Shown here: positions 1 to 11,000 of the stretch, piece after piece
Layout: the number at the start of each line of letters is the position of its first letter
How positions within the stretch are numbered: position 1 is the first letter of the stretch
Source: Corythucha ciliata
Lineage: Eukaryota; Arthropoda; Insecta; Hemiptera; Tingidae
DNA length: 64,000 nt
Assembly: GCA_038030265.1 (NCBI GenBank)
Contig: CM075939.1
Span: 6,553,253 to 6,617,252, forward strand
Direction: 5' to 3'
Position numbers and translations under genes: made by a program
Notes under the pieces: model-generated
The model's input: only the letters and a program-made list of their open reading frames with translations
Databases searched by the model: none
Told to the model about the DNA's origin: nothing

Positions 1-199
1 CTACACCAGCGGTGGCCGCCACCGAGGGCCCGTGGGCCATGAATAGTGGCCCGCCCATGGCCTACAGTGGCAAATAATCCATTTTTAACGTTTGATTTTG
101 GCACCCCTCGGGTTTTTGTGCCAGAAATTCGCGCCTCCTCGTGGGCGGCTAATCCCCCCGCCCCAGTGCGGGGATTAAAGTGCTCGCTTTAATCCAGAA
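1..199. other. GC-rich edge segment, unassigned
   Basis: No gene is recognisable here. The segment is richer in G and C than the satellite that follows, and a short inverted pair (GGATTAAAG and CTTTAATCC, 173-196) marks the transition into the satellite. It is probably the end of a repeat that continues outside the window. Confidence 0.3.
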
Positions 200-628
200 C
201 AAAATTGAAAATAGCGCTAATTTGGGGATGAAATTAAGATAAATGGCTAATTCACGGCTGAAATTATTGAGAAAAATAACTTAATTCAAGGGCAGAAATG
301 AGAAAAAGTGCTAAACCACGGATAAGAGTTTAAAAAATACACAATAACAATAGATAATTCGCGAGGTAAAACGTTGCATGGCTAAAACTGAGAAAACGCT
401 CTCAAATCGCGGATAAAGTGTAAAAAAAAAAACAGCCATTTGCGTTCGAAACGCAACACGCTAATAACACGGATAAAATGGTGAAAAATCGATAATATTC
501 ACGGCTTATTCAGAACGCAAGTTCGTGGCACAATCTGAAAAAAACGCTAATTCATTGCTAATAAAAGTGAAAAAAACGTTACTTCGCCGTGAAAATTAGG
601 AAAAAGTGCTAATTCACGGATGAAATTG
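200..628 (+). repeat. AT-rich satellite block, forward orientation
   Basis: Diverged tandem copies of a unit of about 28 bp. The unit begins GCTAATTCGCGGCTAAAATT and ends with GAG plus an A-run. The block is interrupted at 629 by the left terminal repeat of a retrotransposon. The last bases before that repeat, GAAATTG at 622-628, recur directly after the right terminal repeat at 8043-8049. Confidence 0.85.
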
Positions 629-629
629 T

Positions 630-763
630 TGGTGTGTTGCTATGTAACAAAAAATTCTACTACACAAATGAGTAGGTTATCGATGCCGGTGCATTGAATA
701 GAATCTTACAGTTCGTATTCCGCTTATTTTATTTTAATTTATTTTATAATTTGCATAAAAACA
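630..763 (+). repeat. 5' LTR-like direct repeat (134 bp)
   Basis: It starts TGGTGTGTTG and ends CATAAAAACA. It is paired with 7909-8042 at the same length with about eight substitutions. The T at 629 is also shared by the right copy, so the exact start is ambiguous by one base. Confidence 0.7.
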
Positions 764-781
764 TGGTGTCAGAGTGCTGAG
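764..781 (+). promoter_or_regulatory. primer-binding-site-like motif
   Basis: TGGTGTCAGAGTGCTGAG follows the left repeat with no gap, where an LTR element's tRNA primer site belongs. The first bases match the second motif at 1811. Confidence 0.5.
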
Positions 782-999
782 AACACGTACAGGTACGTGC
801 TCCACGATGTTCTCAACGTTACCCGAGCCTGAACCCCTAAAATGTGTTTGGATCGTGTGTTTAGTGAAGCCGGCAACCCAGCGTTGTGTCATCGGCGTGT
901 TGTGTTCGTTGTGATCTGTGTGTTTCGTCGTGCTCAAAAGTCAAAGTCAGTTCAGTGTAAAAGGCCGTGAGTGCCCTTATAGCCGTCCTCGTTTCGTTC

Positions 1000-1300
1000 T
1001 TCGTTCATCCTCCTTTGTCCTCGTCGACGTCCTTGCTGACGTCCTGTCTTCGTATTCGTTCGTCCTCTTCGACCTCCTTGTTGACGTCCTCGTTTTCGTC
1101 TTCATCATCAGTTGTCCTGTCTTCATCTTGTCCGTCCTCGTATATCGTCTTCTGTCCGTCCTCATCGACGTCCTCGTTCTCGTCTTCTGTCTGTCCTCGT
1201 CGACGTCCTCACCGACGTCCTCGTTATCGTCTTCTGTCCGTCCTCATCGACGTCCTCGTTCCAGTCTTCAGTCTGTATCCGCCGACGTCCTCAGACGTCC
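1000..1300 (+). repeat. pyrimidine-rich minisatellite in the 5' leader
   Basis: Imperfect tandem copies built from CGTCCTCGTCGACGTCCTC and TCGTCTTCTGTC elements, with a longer repeat of about 72 bp between 1146 and 1260. The long Ser/Leu/Val-rich frames on both strands follow from this composition and look non-coding. Confidence 0.7.
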
Positions 1301-1576
1301 GCCCCCCCCCCCCCCGGCCACGCCAGCATCTCCGAATTGGCGCCCGTTCGGCCCCTTAGCCGCCCCGGGCTGCGCCGAGATCGTCCGCCGCCGATATCAA
1401 ACTGTTCGAGAGAAGGGGAAATACACATCCCAGACGCTCCAACGTGCTTCGCTCTCAGCTTAAACCAGTTAGTTCAACGAATTCAAGCCTTCAAAATGAA
1501 CAATGGTGAGTGAGGCTTCCTTCGCCAAATCTTTCCTTAATCCCCGATATCATTCTCACGTCCCCGGTCGAAAATC

Positions 1577-1578
<2 letters not shown>

Positions 1579-1619
<41 letters not shown>
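1579..1619 (+). repeat. (CT)n microsatellite
   Basis: About 20 uninterrupted CT dinucleotides. Confidence 0.95.
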
Positions 1620-1621
<2 letters not shown>

Positions 1622-1810
1622 GTTTGATCTGACGAGTAATAACCAAAGATTGTCCTCATTGTAAATATAGTCCTCCCTTTCGTTATATATTATTACTATA
1701 TGTTCATAAATAAATATTACCGTTCTTTGAAATAAATTTTACCTTTTTGTGAATTCTTATTCTTTTTACCCGATTGCCTTCTCTGACCATCCAGAACCCC
1801 GTTACAAAAT

Positions 1811-1828
1811 TGGTGTCAGAAGTGGGAT
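1811..1828 (+). promoter_or_regulatory. second primer-binding-site-like motif
   Basis: TGGTGTCAGAAGTGGGAT follows CGTTACAAAAT, a plausible LTR end plus spacer. It lies about 400 bp before gag, which is a more usual distance than the copy at 764. No matching 3' LTR ending in CGTTACA was found downstream of pol. Confidence 0.45.
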
Positions 1829-2214
1829 GGTCGTAAAATTTTACTCCCAAGAGAAGGCAAGATAATTAAATTGTTGTCCAATCTTAAAAAATAAATCAAG
1901 CTTAACTTCTTAAATTCAATTTAGTCAGATCAAACAAATAGATTTATTATTGGGGTCCCCTGTAGTATTAACATTTTCCGTAGTATTAAGATTGTCTAGC
2001 ATGTGTAGTAATTAACTTCTATTATAAGTAGCTGTAAGATTCGCGTTCTCTTTTTTGAATTTTCTTCAATATTGTTAGGATTGGTAAACAAAAGATGAAC
2101 GCTTGCCGACGTTCTCCGTCCTTGTCTTGAACACCTAGCAAACCAAGCACCCCCACGACTCCCCCCCCCCCCCAGAATAACGGGTCGGTCATCCCTCTGT
2201 CTCTCCTACACGCG

Positions 2215-3060
2215 GTGGATAGTTGGGATCCTGCCAACCCCTCCGGATTGACAATTCGTAATTTCTTTCGCTTAATTGATAATGTTGCTCAATCTTTGAC
2301 TGGCCCTCAGAAGTTAAAATTTTTACAAATGAAAATTAAGAAATCAGCCTTGAATTTCTTCATTAATCTCTGTGAAACGGAACAGGGAGACGATGCTTAT
2401 GAAGCAATTAGGACCGCAATGATTAATCGGTTCGACCGATCGGTGACTCCGGAAGAAGCTATGCAAAAGCTATTCCAATGCAAACAAAATTCCGAGGAAT
2501 CTCCTCGCGAATTTTCAGAACGTATTTTGTCCCTAGCGGAGAAGACGCTTACACCATTAGAGGTGGAACAAGACGCACAGCGTCAAAGGAACGCCATAAA
2601 TAAGCGAGCCCTCCATGTCTTTATTAACGGGGTTAATGGAGAACAATCCGCCATCCTTGCCGCAATTAACCCCACCGATTTAGACTCTGCCGTTAAAACA
2701 GTGGAAAGGGTGACTAAACGCGAAACTGTCGACGATGATCCAAATTTCCAGCTTTTTGCCCTCCACCCGAAAGAAGGGAGGGACGAAAGGAAATTTCAAT
2801 GATACGAATGTAACCAAATCGGGCACACCCGACGTAATTGCCCCATTTTGAATCAAAATACCTTCACCCCTGCCAAGGTTGTCGATCCATACCGTGCTAT
2901 AAGAGCATAAAAACCTCAGCAACCTTGCATATTTTGTTCGGCCATGAGTCATTTCCCGATTGATTGCCCACGATTATTGAAAACTGAGAAGGAGTGTACC
3001 TTTTGTGGGTACAAAGGACACGCTATCGAAAATTGTTGAAAGCACCAAACTATTTGCCAT
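2215..3060 (+). pseudogene. gag: Gypsy gag with three CCHC zinc knuckles, broken
   Basis: Retrotransposon capsid/nucleocapsid protein, which would package element RNA in cytoplasmic particles. The first 195 codons (2215-2802) read as an alpha-helical retrotransposon gag domain. Three zinc knuckles follow in the same frame: CNQIGHTRRNC, CIFCSAMSHFPIDC and CTFCGYKGHAIENC, the first of which lacks part of the CX2C pattern. In-frame stops at 2800-2802, 2908-2910 and 3037-3039 break the nucleocapsid part, so no full-length gag is made. The start is uncertain, because the open frame begins at a GTG and the true ATG may be upstream or lost. Protease follows in another frame. Confidence 0.75.
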
Positions 3061-3184
3061 CCGCCAAACACTGGGATGCCTGATGCCATGTCCAAAACGG
3101 AGGGTATTAAAGAAGCGGTACACGTACCCAGTATGACAGGAGTGCCCTCCCAAATACTACTCGACCTGAAAATAAACGATCAAA

Positions 3185-3442
3185 TTAATCAAATTTATCG
3201 TTGACACGGGAGCTCAAATGTCCATTTTACCTCACCCGGTGCCCGGTACCCCCGTGGCTACTGCTAATATCTCCGCCACCTTAGCCAATGGTAGCAACAT
3301 CACAATACGAACAAAACAGAACGCCAAAGTCCGTGCGTTCGGAAAAGAATTCAACCATTGCTTTGCGATAGTCCCTGGTTGTCATGCCGGGTTAGGACTT
3401 ATGGGACTCGACGTGCTGACCCAACTTCCTGAAAATTGTTGA
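3185..3442 (+). pseudogene. pro: Gypsy aspartic protease fragment
   Basis: Pepsin-like retroviral protease that cuts the gag-pol polyprotein. The catalytic motif VDTGAQMS starts near 3200, and a downstream hydrophobic stretch, GLGLMGLDVL near 3392, fits the second conserved block. It is in a different frame from gag and stops at 3440-3442 before the RT frame begins. Gag to protease to RT therefore needs two frame changes. The first may be natural, but the stop in front of RT looks like damage. Confidence 0.7.
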
Positions 3443-3476
3443 ACTTCCCGAAACTCAGGACAAACGAACTTGGGAG

Positions 3477-4679
3477 GTGCCCTTCATCGCTCAACTGAAA
3501 AGCGAGCCGCTCGATCTCCTTCGCGCAGAAATCAAAGCAAATCAGCTAAGCCCTCCTGAAGCTCCCGACCCACCTGCTCGCGACGCGACAGAGGAAAATC
3601 CCATTGCTACTTCCGAAAAGGTCAAAGACCTTGACGTGAATGAGGTAATCACACGGGTAGTCGCCGAAATGTATCATGCTCGCACACCCACGGAACCGAT
3701 TTCCCATCCCGGGGAGGTCCAAGGTGACCCTACCCCGCCACTCCACCAGGAAAATCACGTAATTACACCCGGAACGCTGAAGCATAAAAGCGACCTCGAG
3801 GACCCGATTCAACACCGGCTCACCTCCGTATACGAAGAATACAAAGATTTGTGGCAGCCCCCCGACGCGGAAGGCTATCGGCTTAATGTAACCCATCACA
3901 TTGAAGCCGACCAGTCCGCCGAACCAATAGCTGTCCGGCCCTATCAAGGTCCTTGTGCCCTTCGTCCTGTAATGGAGGAGCACCTGAATGATATGCTCTC
4001 TCAAGGGATAATAACCCTAACCCAAAGTCCCTGGGCCGCACCAGTGGTACTTGTTCGAAAGAAGACCCCGGACGGAGCGGAAAAATTCCGTTGCTGTACT
4101 GATTTCCGGTTACTGAATTCAATAACAAAAAGTGATGTCTATCCGCTACCGCTCATATCGGAAACTTTGGAGCAATTGGGTGGGAGTCACTATTTCACCA
4201 CCCTAGACCTAGCCGCGGGATATCACCAAATCCCTATTGCTCCAGAGGATCAGGAGAAAACTGCCTTTCGAACGATGGGCCAGCATTTTTCCTACACAAA
4301 GATGGCGTTCGGATTGAAAAATGCGCCAGCGACGTTTCAACGAGCAATGAATAATTTATTGAAAAGATTGCTCGGAAAAACGTGCTACGTTTACTTAGAC
4401 GATGTAATCATTCATAGCCCAGATTTAGAGACCCATTGGGAAGACATCCGACAAGTTCTGGAACGAATGCGGAACGCCCGACTGAAACTTAATTTCAAAA
4501 AATGTCGTTTTGCGGAAACCCAAGTCAATTATTTAGGGCATGTTGTGACCCCAGAAGGGACTAAGCCGGATCCCGGAAAGATCCAGGCCATCCAATCCTC
4601 ACGAATCAGAAGGAAATCAAGTCCTTTTTGGGTCTGTCGGGATATTATCGGCGTTTCATACGCAATTATGCCCACATAG
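3477..4679 (+). pseudogene. pol: Gypsy reverse transcriptase, frameshifted at its 3' end
   Basis: RNA-directed DNA polymerase of the element. After an acidic, proline-rich linker of about 130 residues, the RT fingers and palm are readable: the block PWAAPVVLVRKK, the first catalytic aspartate in TTLDLAAGYHQI, the FGLKNAPATFQ block and the catalytic YVYLDD. The frame is lost between about 4590 and 4630, just after YLGHVVTPEG, and the thumb and connection continue in another frame from 4628. All three catalytic aspartates are present, so this copy decayed by frameshift and not by active-site change. The first codon is GTG within an open frame, so no real start is implied. Confidence 0.8.
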
Positions 4680-5185
4680 CTCAACCCCTGACGTCACTTT
4701 TAAAGAAGGATGCAGTTTTTCAATGGGGTAACGCCCAGCAGACTGCATTCGATACATTAAAACAAGTTCTGACTTCAGATAGTGTACTAGTATATCCGGA
4801 CTTAACAAAGGAATTCATCCTCGCCACGGATGCATCTAATACGGCCCTTGGAGCGGTCCTATCCCAAATCGTAAACGGTTAAGAACGCCCTGTAGCATAC
4901 GCCAGTCGTTTGCTCGGGTCAGCTGAACGAAACTACTCCACCACCGAGAAAGAACTCCTTGGTGTCGTGTGGGCCACGGGTCACTTTCGGTGTTATGTAC
5001 TGGAACGACGCTTCACGTTGCATACCGACCACGCCGCGCTAATCTGGAGACTGAATTTAAGGGATCTTACTTCTCGTATAGCTCGCTGGAGCACGAAGTT
5101 AGCCGAATTTGACTATACGGCTCTCCACAAACCTGGCTGTCAGAACGCTAATGCGGACGCCCTAAGTAGATCCCTTCGTTTCATG
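4628..5185 (+). pseudogene. pol: Gypsy RT connection and RNase H, one in-frame stop
   Basis: RNase H degrades the RNA strand of the RNA-DNA hybrid. GLSGYYRRFI is the usual start of the RT-RNase H connection. The RNase H motifs ATDASNTALGAVLSQ, ERNYSTTEKELL and HTDHAAL follow, and the domain ends at NANADALSR. A TAA at 4880-4882 interrupts it in frame, shortly after the first catalytic aspartate. The same frame continues into integrase. Confidence 0.75.
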
Positions 5186-6106
5186 ACCGCTTCTACTGGC
5201 CCTGTCATTCTGTCCAAGGACCTATTGAGGACAGCACAAGATATTGACCCGTGGTGTGCTCAATTGAGTAAAACCTCCCCGCCTGAACTAAAAGTTAGTG
5301 GCGGCATAAAATATTGGGTGACGACGAATCCCGATAAGGAGGAAAATTGGAGAGCCCTCATTCCCTCGACGCTGAGAGAGGCCATTCTGTTCGCCTGCTA
5401 CGACTCCCCGTGGGCAAGTCATGGGGGGCGAGATAGAACATACGAGCTAATAAAACGAATTGCTCACTGGCCTCATCTTGTCCGATCCGTCAAGGAATAT
5501 GTAGAGGCCTGTGAAGTATGCCAACGGAGAAAGACTCCGACGGGGTTAGCCCCTCCGATTCAAAAACCTTGTTTCCCTACGCGGCCAATGGAGTTGTTGG
5601 CCGTTGACATCGTCGGTCCTCTACCGGAGTCACCCACTGGGGCTCGGTACATTATGACCGCAGTCGATCATTTTACCCGATATGCGGAAGCATATCCCAT
5701 TAAGGACCAAACGGCCGAAACCGTGGCCAACGTCCTGAAGGACATCTTTTTACGTCACGGGGTGCCCGACAAACTATTGTCAGACCAAGAGAGAAATGTC
5801 TTATCCAAGATTGTGAAAACCTTATACGAAGAATTAAATATTACCAAGTTACAAATCACGGCGTATCATCCCCAGTGTAATGGCCTCGTAGAACGGTTCC
5901 ACCGTACCCTGGCCGACGGTATCGCTAAGTACACCAAAAGGTTGGGCCGTGATTGGGAACAATGGCTACCACACGTAGTGTCCGCCTACCGCAATATGAA
6001 GCATTCCAGTACGGGATATACCCCGAACTACTTAATGTACGGCAGAGAAATCACTACCCCCCTTGAAATCGTGATAGGTAAACCTCGGTGGGCAGGACAC
6101 CCTTAA
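5186..6106 (+). pseudogene. pol: Gypsy integrase (zinc-binding and DDE domains)
   Basis: Integrase joins element cDNA to the chromosome. The zinc-binding domain ends in CEVCQRR near 5510, and its histidine part (WASHGGRD) is weak. The DDE catalytic core has AVDIVGPLPES, the second aspartate in LLSDQERN where families usually have SDQGxNF, and the glutamate in NGLVERFHRT. The frame runs open to 6106 and then shifts. The altered bases around the second aspartate suggest relaxed constraint. Confidence 0.75.
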
Positions 6107-6735
6107 AGAGCGCCGAAAGTACCAAGAGGCTCTTGGCTTCGCACGAGCAATGGCCGAAAAAGCCTGGGAGGTTAGGGCACGAATCGCTAATGCACGTCGC
6201 AGACCCCGGTATTTTAATAACGGGGATGCGGTATATGTATATTGTATACTTTCCTGCCATAGCTGTGGACGAAGCCAAGAAATTTGCTTCCCGCTGGAAA
6301 GGTCCCTACCAAATTACCAAACGACTAAGCGAAGTAGTGTATGAAGTAAAAGACTGTTCGGGTAAAACAAATACCGTGAATTTACAACGACTCAAGCCTG
6401 CGTTCACCCGCGTGAGTGTCCCGCACGAAAAATGGGCGACTGTGGTGGACATTCCCGATGTGACCCCGACAATCACAGAGCCGGGGCAGTGCCTGGAGGA
6501 CGACGATAATGTCCTCTCGGCCACGTTCTCCCCTGTCAACACAGAAAACCTTTCGCTAAACTCCGACGTGGCGGGGGAGCAGAACGGACTGACCGATGAC
6601 GGTCCTGGGGAATCCGTTGTGCCTCCACACCAGTGTGAACCCCAGTCACCTCTCAGACCCTCGTTCCCGTACAACTTACGTCCTCACCCGTCATGGAATT
6701 ATGATAAGTTCCATAAAACCGGTATTAAGAATTAA
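6088..6735 (+). pseudogene. pol: Gypsy integrase C-terminal tail
   Basis: This continues integrase after frameshifts near 6100 and 6240. The segment from 6150 to 6240 (AEKAWEVRARIANARRRPR, FNNGDAVYVY) is in one frame and the rest in another. FASRWKGPYQITKRLS is the GPY/F-like module of Gypsy integrase tails. A low-complexity acidic and proline-rich end follows and stops just before an A-run at 6736. Confidence 0.6.
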
Positions 6736-6887
6736 AAAAAAAAAAAAACCCCTTTTTATATCTATAAAATATTTTATTTGTTAGCCGTAACCTAAATATC
6801 TAACGTTCCACAGCAATTCCGGTCTCTGCCGCCTCGGACTCGTCGAGACAGAGGGCATCGCCGTCCCTGACTTCGTGCGAGAGTGCC

Positions 6888-7586
6888 ATGTCGGAAACTA
6901 CAACCACTTCCTCAAGCACCACCTCCTCAAAGACGTCGCGAGACTCGAGAGGGGTAATCCGCTCTAGCAAAAAACAACGAACTCGTCAACATCGACAAAA
7001 AACGTGGCGAAACACCACAGCCATGACTCTTGGAGATGACGCCACCTCTGGCCTTCTCCACAAAACCATAGAGGGGTTCGAAAGGGGATATAAACTCTTG
7101 GTCAGAAACTGCGAGGCTCCCCGCCTGACCGCTACAGAACATCAACACCTTCAGAAAGATCTTTTCACATGGTATAGAACGTGCTTGGACAACCTACACA
7201 ACGTCCTCATGCAACAAAAGCGCTCCTCGAGAAAAGGTGACGCCCCACCGACCGTCCCCGCCGCAGCTACTGGACCGGAGGAAAACCGATTCCATTCACT
7301 GGAGAACCGTGTCGGGCAACTAGAACTTATGTTGTTCAGTTTCGTCTCGGCTGACAAGTTCCCCGCCGAAAAAGGTACCCAAGTGTCGCCTCCCACTCAT
7401 GTGAAATCGGTCACCGCACCCATCACGAGAGCCCCAGCAGCAACCTTGCAATGTGGAAAACCTCGCTATTTAAACGACCTGAAGCAGCGCATGCGGGAAC
7501 CGCCCCCAGCCACTACATCGGAACCCCACCTTATTTCTTGTGTGGGGTGCAATCGACATCGTCGAGGCGAAAGGGGACCGCATTAA
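6888..7586 (+). CDS. 232-codon ORF downstream of pol, unknown function
   Basis: Open frame starting MSETTTTSSSTTSSKTSRDS. It has a Ser/Thr-rich then basic N-terminus (SSKKQRTRQHRQK), a central region with helical character (residues about 50-110, including GFERGYKLLVRN and LFTWYRTCLDNLHNVL) and a short C-terminal CX2C (CVGC) followed by HRRGERGPH. It lies between pol and the right LTR, where some Gypsy elements carry a third gene. I see no signal peptide or transmembrane segment, so it is not a conventional env. It might be a misplaced gag-like or accessory protein, or captured host sequence. Frame length and base composition argue against chance, but I do not recognise it. Confidence 0.45.
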   Translation: MSETTTTSSSTTSSKTSRDSRGVIRSSKKQRTRQHRQKTWRNTTAMTLGDDATSGLLHKTIEGFERGYKLLVRNCEAPRLTATEHQHLQKDLFTWYRTCLDNLHNVLMQQKRSSRKGDAPPTVPAAATGPEENRFHSLENRVGQLELMLFSFVSADKFPAEKGTQVSPPTHVKSVTAPITRAPAATLQCGKPRYLNDLKQRMREPPPATTSEPHLISCVGCNRHRRGERGPH

Positions 7587-7789
7587 TTCAGAACCACCTG
7601 CACTTAACGAGACAGAGCCACAAGACCAAGAAACGGGGAGTAACGAAATCAGAGAACAGCTGCAGAGGAGGACAACTGCCAACCATCACAACAAGCAGAG
7701 GAAAGAAGATCAAGATTCGGTAGACCAATAAGAGAACCAGTTCGTTTAAATTTGTAACACGTTTAGAATTATTTTATTATTGTTAAACC

Positions 7790-7908
7790 CAAGGTGACTA
7801 AATTTTCTTAAGGTGTCGCAGATCGCTGTCCTTCACCTACGTCACGAGCAGTCCCAACCGCCATTGCGCTGGATCCAATACATTATTAATTGTTATTGGG
7901 CTGTGATT
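7790..7908 (+). mobile_element. 5' half of a MITE, truncated at the right LTR
   Basis: CAAGGTGACTAAA at 7790 starts a stretch of about 119 bp that matches the left part of the complete MITE at 55647-55934, including GTCACGAGCAGTCCCAACCG. It ends in GTGATTT directly against the LTR-like repeat. The other half is not next to the repeat's far end. Confidence 0.75.
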
Positions 7909-8042
7909 TGGTGTGTTGCTATGTAACAAAAAAGACTACTACACAAATGAGTAGATTATCGATGCCGGTGCATTGAATAGAATCTTACTGTTCCCATTCC
8001 GCTTATTTTATTTTAATTTATTTTATTATTTGCATAAGAACA
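7909..8042 (+). repeat. 3' LTR-like direct repeat (134 bp)
   Basis: Partner of 630-763: TGGTGTGTTG to CATAAGAACA. No polypurine tract precedes it, because MITE sequence is there instead. Confidence 0.65.
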
Positions 8043-11000
8043 GAAATTGGGGGAAATTGCTCTTTAACAGCTAAAAGAAAAAAAAGTGCTAATTAGAGGG
8101 AGGCTGGGATGTAGAAACGGCAATTTTCAGCTTCTGAAGGCAAGTTCGTGGCTCAAACTGCGAAAAAACGCTAATCCATAGCTGAAAGCGAAACAAATCA
8201 CTAATTCGCGGCTAAAATTAAGAAAATTTGCTAGTACATGGATCAAATTGAAATCGGGGAAAACACGAATTCACTTCAAAATTCAGATAAATCGCCAATT
8301 CACGGCTAAAATTGTGAAAAATCGCAAAAATGACAAAAAAAATCGCTTATTCGCGGCCAAAATAAAGAAAAATAGCTAATTCATCGATAAAATTGATTAA
8401 TTCGCGGATTAAATAGAGAAAACGTCAATTCGCGGTTTCTGAAGGTATAACTTCGTGCATGCCAGAAAATGAAAAAAAAACATCGGTAATCGGGTGCCAA
8501 ATATCAGAAAAAAGCGTTGGGTAATTCGCAGGGAAAATTTGGGGAACTCTAATTCATTGATGAAACGTATAAAAATTCATAATTAGTGGTTCAAATTAGG
8601 AAAAACGCTAATTCATGGCTAAAATGAAGAAAAATTGCTAATGTATTAAAAAAAGGGCCCGTTCGCGGATAAAGTGTAGAAAAACGCTAATAAACAGTAA
8701 ACATTTATAAAAATCGCTGATTCGAGGCTATAAAATTGGGAAAAAGCAGTGATGAAGCGCTCACAGGCTCAGCTAATTATTTTTCTTGATGAAACTGTGT
8801 GACTAAAGCGTTTGCTACTAACGCGGTTGACATTAAGAAAAAGAGAACTTTTCCCGCTAAAATTAATGAAAATACACCCCAATTCTTAAGGCCACTCGCA
8901 CAGCAGTGTATTTGAAGGCGCAACTTCACTGCGCAAATAGAGTAAATGCGCTTTTACCTCAAGTTTCTTGAGAACGCGTGCAAGTGTGCTATTTTACTGG
9001 CAAATAGGTGGCAAAAAGTTTAGAAAAATTGTTAACATTCGGGGACAAAATAGTGGAAATGCGCAAAATTCGTAGTGAAAAGTGACAAAAATGATGAAAT
9101 TGCGGAAAAGCGCTAATTCAAAGCTAATAAAGCGCTCGCTCGCAGCTAAAATGAAGAAAAAACGTCAATTCTCGGATCAGCTAGAGAAAATTTGCGGCTA
9201 AAATTAGAGTAAAAGCGGTAATTCTCGCTTAAAATTGAGCAATAATTCGTGGCTCTAGCTGAGAAACCCTCACTACATTTCCCAACAAAAATTGAGATAA
9301 GCGTTCATTTGAATGGAAACAGGAGATAAAGCGGCTGAAGTTGACAAAAGACAGAATACACTCATACTGCAGCTTAAAAGGGTGAAAAAACGCCAATTCT
9401 CGGATCAACATGGAAAAATCCGCTAATTCTGGACTAAAATAGAGTAGAAAGCTGTACTTCGCAGTTAATGGTGTTAACTTATTCGCGGCTAAAATAAAAG
9501 CCGGCTATTATAAAAGCTCTAATTCGTTACGTATTGGAGACAAAAATTTGGGAGGAAACTCTATAATTGCGCGCGTAGCTGCAGGAACTGCGACAACCAC
9601 CAATTCCCGGCTAAAATTGAAAAGAAACGCCAATTCGCCCCGCTCTTAATTGACAAGTTCGCGGCTGAAATTGAGATATTCATCACATCATCGGTCACGG
9701 ACGACCCTCCCCCTCCCGCCGGCCATAGAGTGGTGGGGCCAGTAGCGTACCGAGGTTGGGGCGAGGGGGATCACGATGCAACTTTAAGACAGAAATCGAG
9801 AAAAAATCGTCGATTCACAGTGTATGACGACCATTCCGCGGGTAAAATGTAGAAATCAATGTAAAAGTGTCGTTTTTGGGCCAAACCCGCGGCTACAATT
9901 GCGAATACACGCTACTATTTCAAGGCTGTACAAGTGAAAAAAACATCGCTGCTGATATTGAAAAAAACAACGCTAATACGGATTAAAATTGGGCCAAAAT
10001 GGAAAATTCACATGTGAAATGGCGAAAAATCATCCATTCGCATGTAATAAAAGAGAATGGATAATGCTCACTGAAAAATTATCGGAAAACGCTATTTCAC
10101 AGATGAAATGGAGAAAAATCACTAATTCGCGGTTAAAGTTGAGGAAAAACGTTAATTCCCGAATATGAAAATGAAGAAAATCACTAAGATTCGAGGCTCA
10201 AACTGAGAAACAGCGCTAATCCATAGCAGAAAGTAGAAACAAATTGCTTATGCGGGGCTAAAATATAAAAAAACGCGGCTAAAATTGAAAAAAATATAAT
10301 AATTAGGGCGGCCAACATTAAGAAAAACACTAATTTTCAACTCAAACTGAGAAAAAGTGCTAATTCGCTGCTTAAAATGAAAAAAATGGCTTATCTGTAG
10401 CTTAAAATGAGGAAAACGATAATTCGTTGCTAAAATTGAGGAAAATGGCCAATACAAACGATGGAAACCCTACTGCGCTGCTAATATTTAGAAAAAGCGC
10501 TAACCCGTGGCCAAAAAATTGGGGAATAATCACAAAATCTTGAAGAATTGAAAATACCCTTCTGTTCGAGGCTAAAATTAAACAATAAACGCTGATCTAT
10601 AGCAAAAATTGAAGGAAAAAATGACAATGCGGGACTGACATTAAAAAAGAAAAAAACGCATCCAATATTGAAAAGTTCGCTATTAATAGCCCGGTATAAA
10701 TAAATAAAAACTCTATTTTTTAGTTCAAATAGGGGAAAAATGCTATTCCCGGCTGAAAATTGAGAAAAATCGCGAATTCACAGGCTAGAAACGCTTCTAC
10801 GCAGCTACAATTGAAGAAAGCGCTAGTTCACGGGTAAAATTGAGAAACAAATTCGCTGATAAAGTGTGTTGGAATTTCTAATTCCGCCATCTCGCCTTCT
10901 GAGGAAAACTTTGTGGCTAAAATTGAGTAAAACGGCAAATTCATGGCTATAAGAAAAAAAAAAATTAACGGCTAGAACTGAGAAGAAGCGCTAATCCATA

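Larger units (their letters stand above)
629..8042 (+). mobile_element. Gypsy-type LTR retrotransposon, degenerate, about 7.4 kb
   Basis: Two direct repeats of 134 bp (630-763 and 7909-8042) begin TG, end CA and enclose gag, protease, RT, RNase H and integrase remnants on the plus strand. The left repeat is followed at once by a primer-binding-site-like TGGTGTCAGAGTGCTGAG. The 7-mer GAAATTG flanks both outer ends and may be the target duplication, although the satellite makes chance likely. By eye the repeats differ at about 8 positions, so the copy is not recent. Two oddities remain: a second PBS-like motif lies at 1811, and half of a MITE rather than a purine tract abuts the right repeat. 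Alternatively an inner Gypsy copy may sit in an older LTR element. Confidence 0.65.

Noticed and set aside
918..1513. Long Ser/Leu/Val-rich open frames on both strands
   Set aside because: They track a pyrimidine-rich minisatellite, overlap in several frames at once and show no domain.
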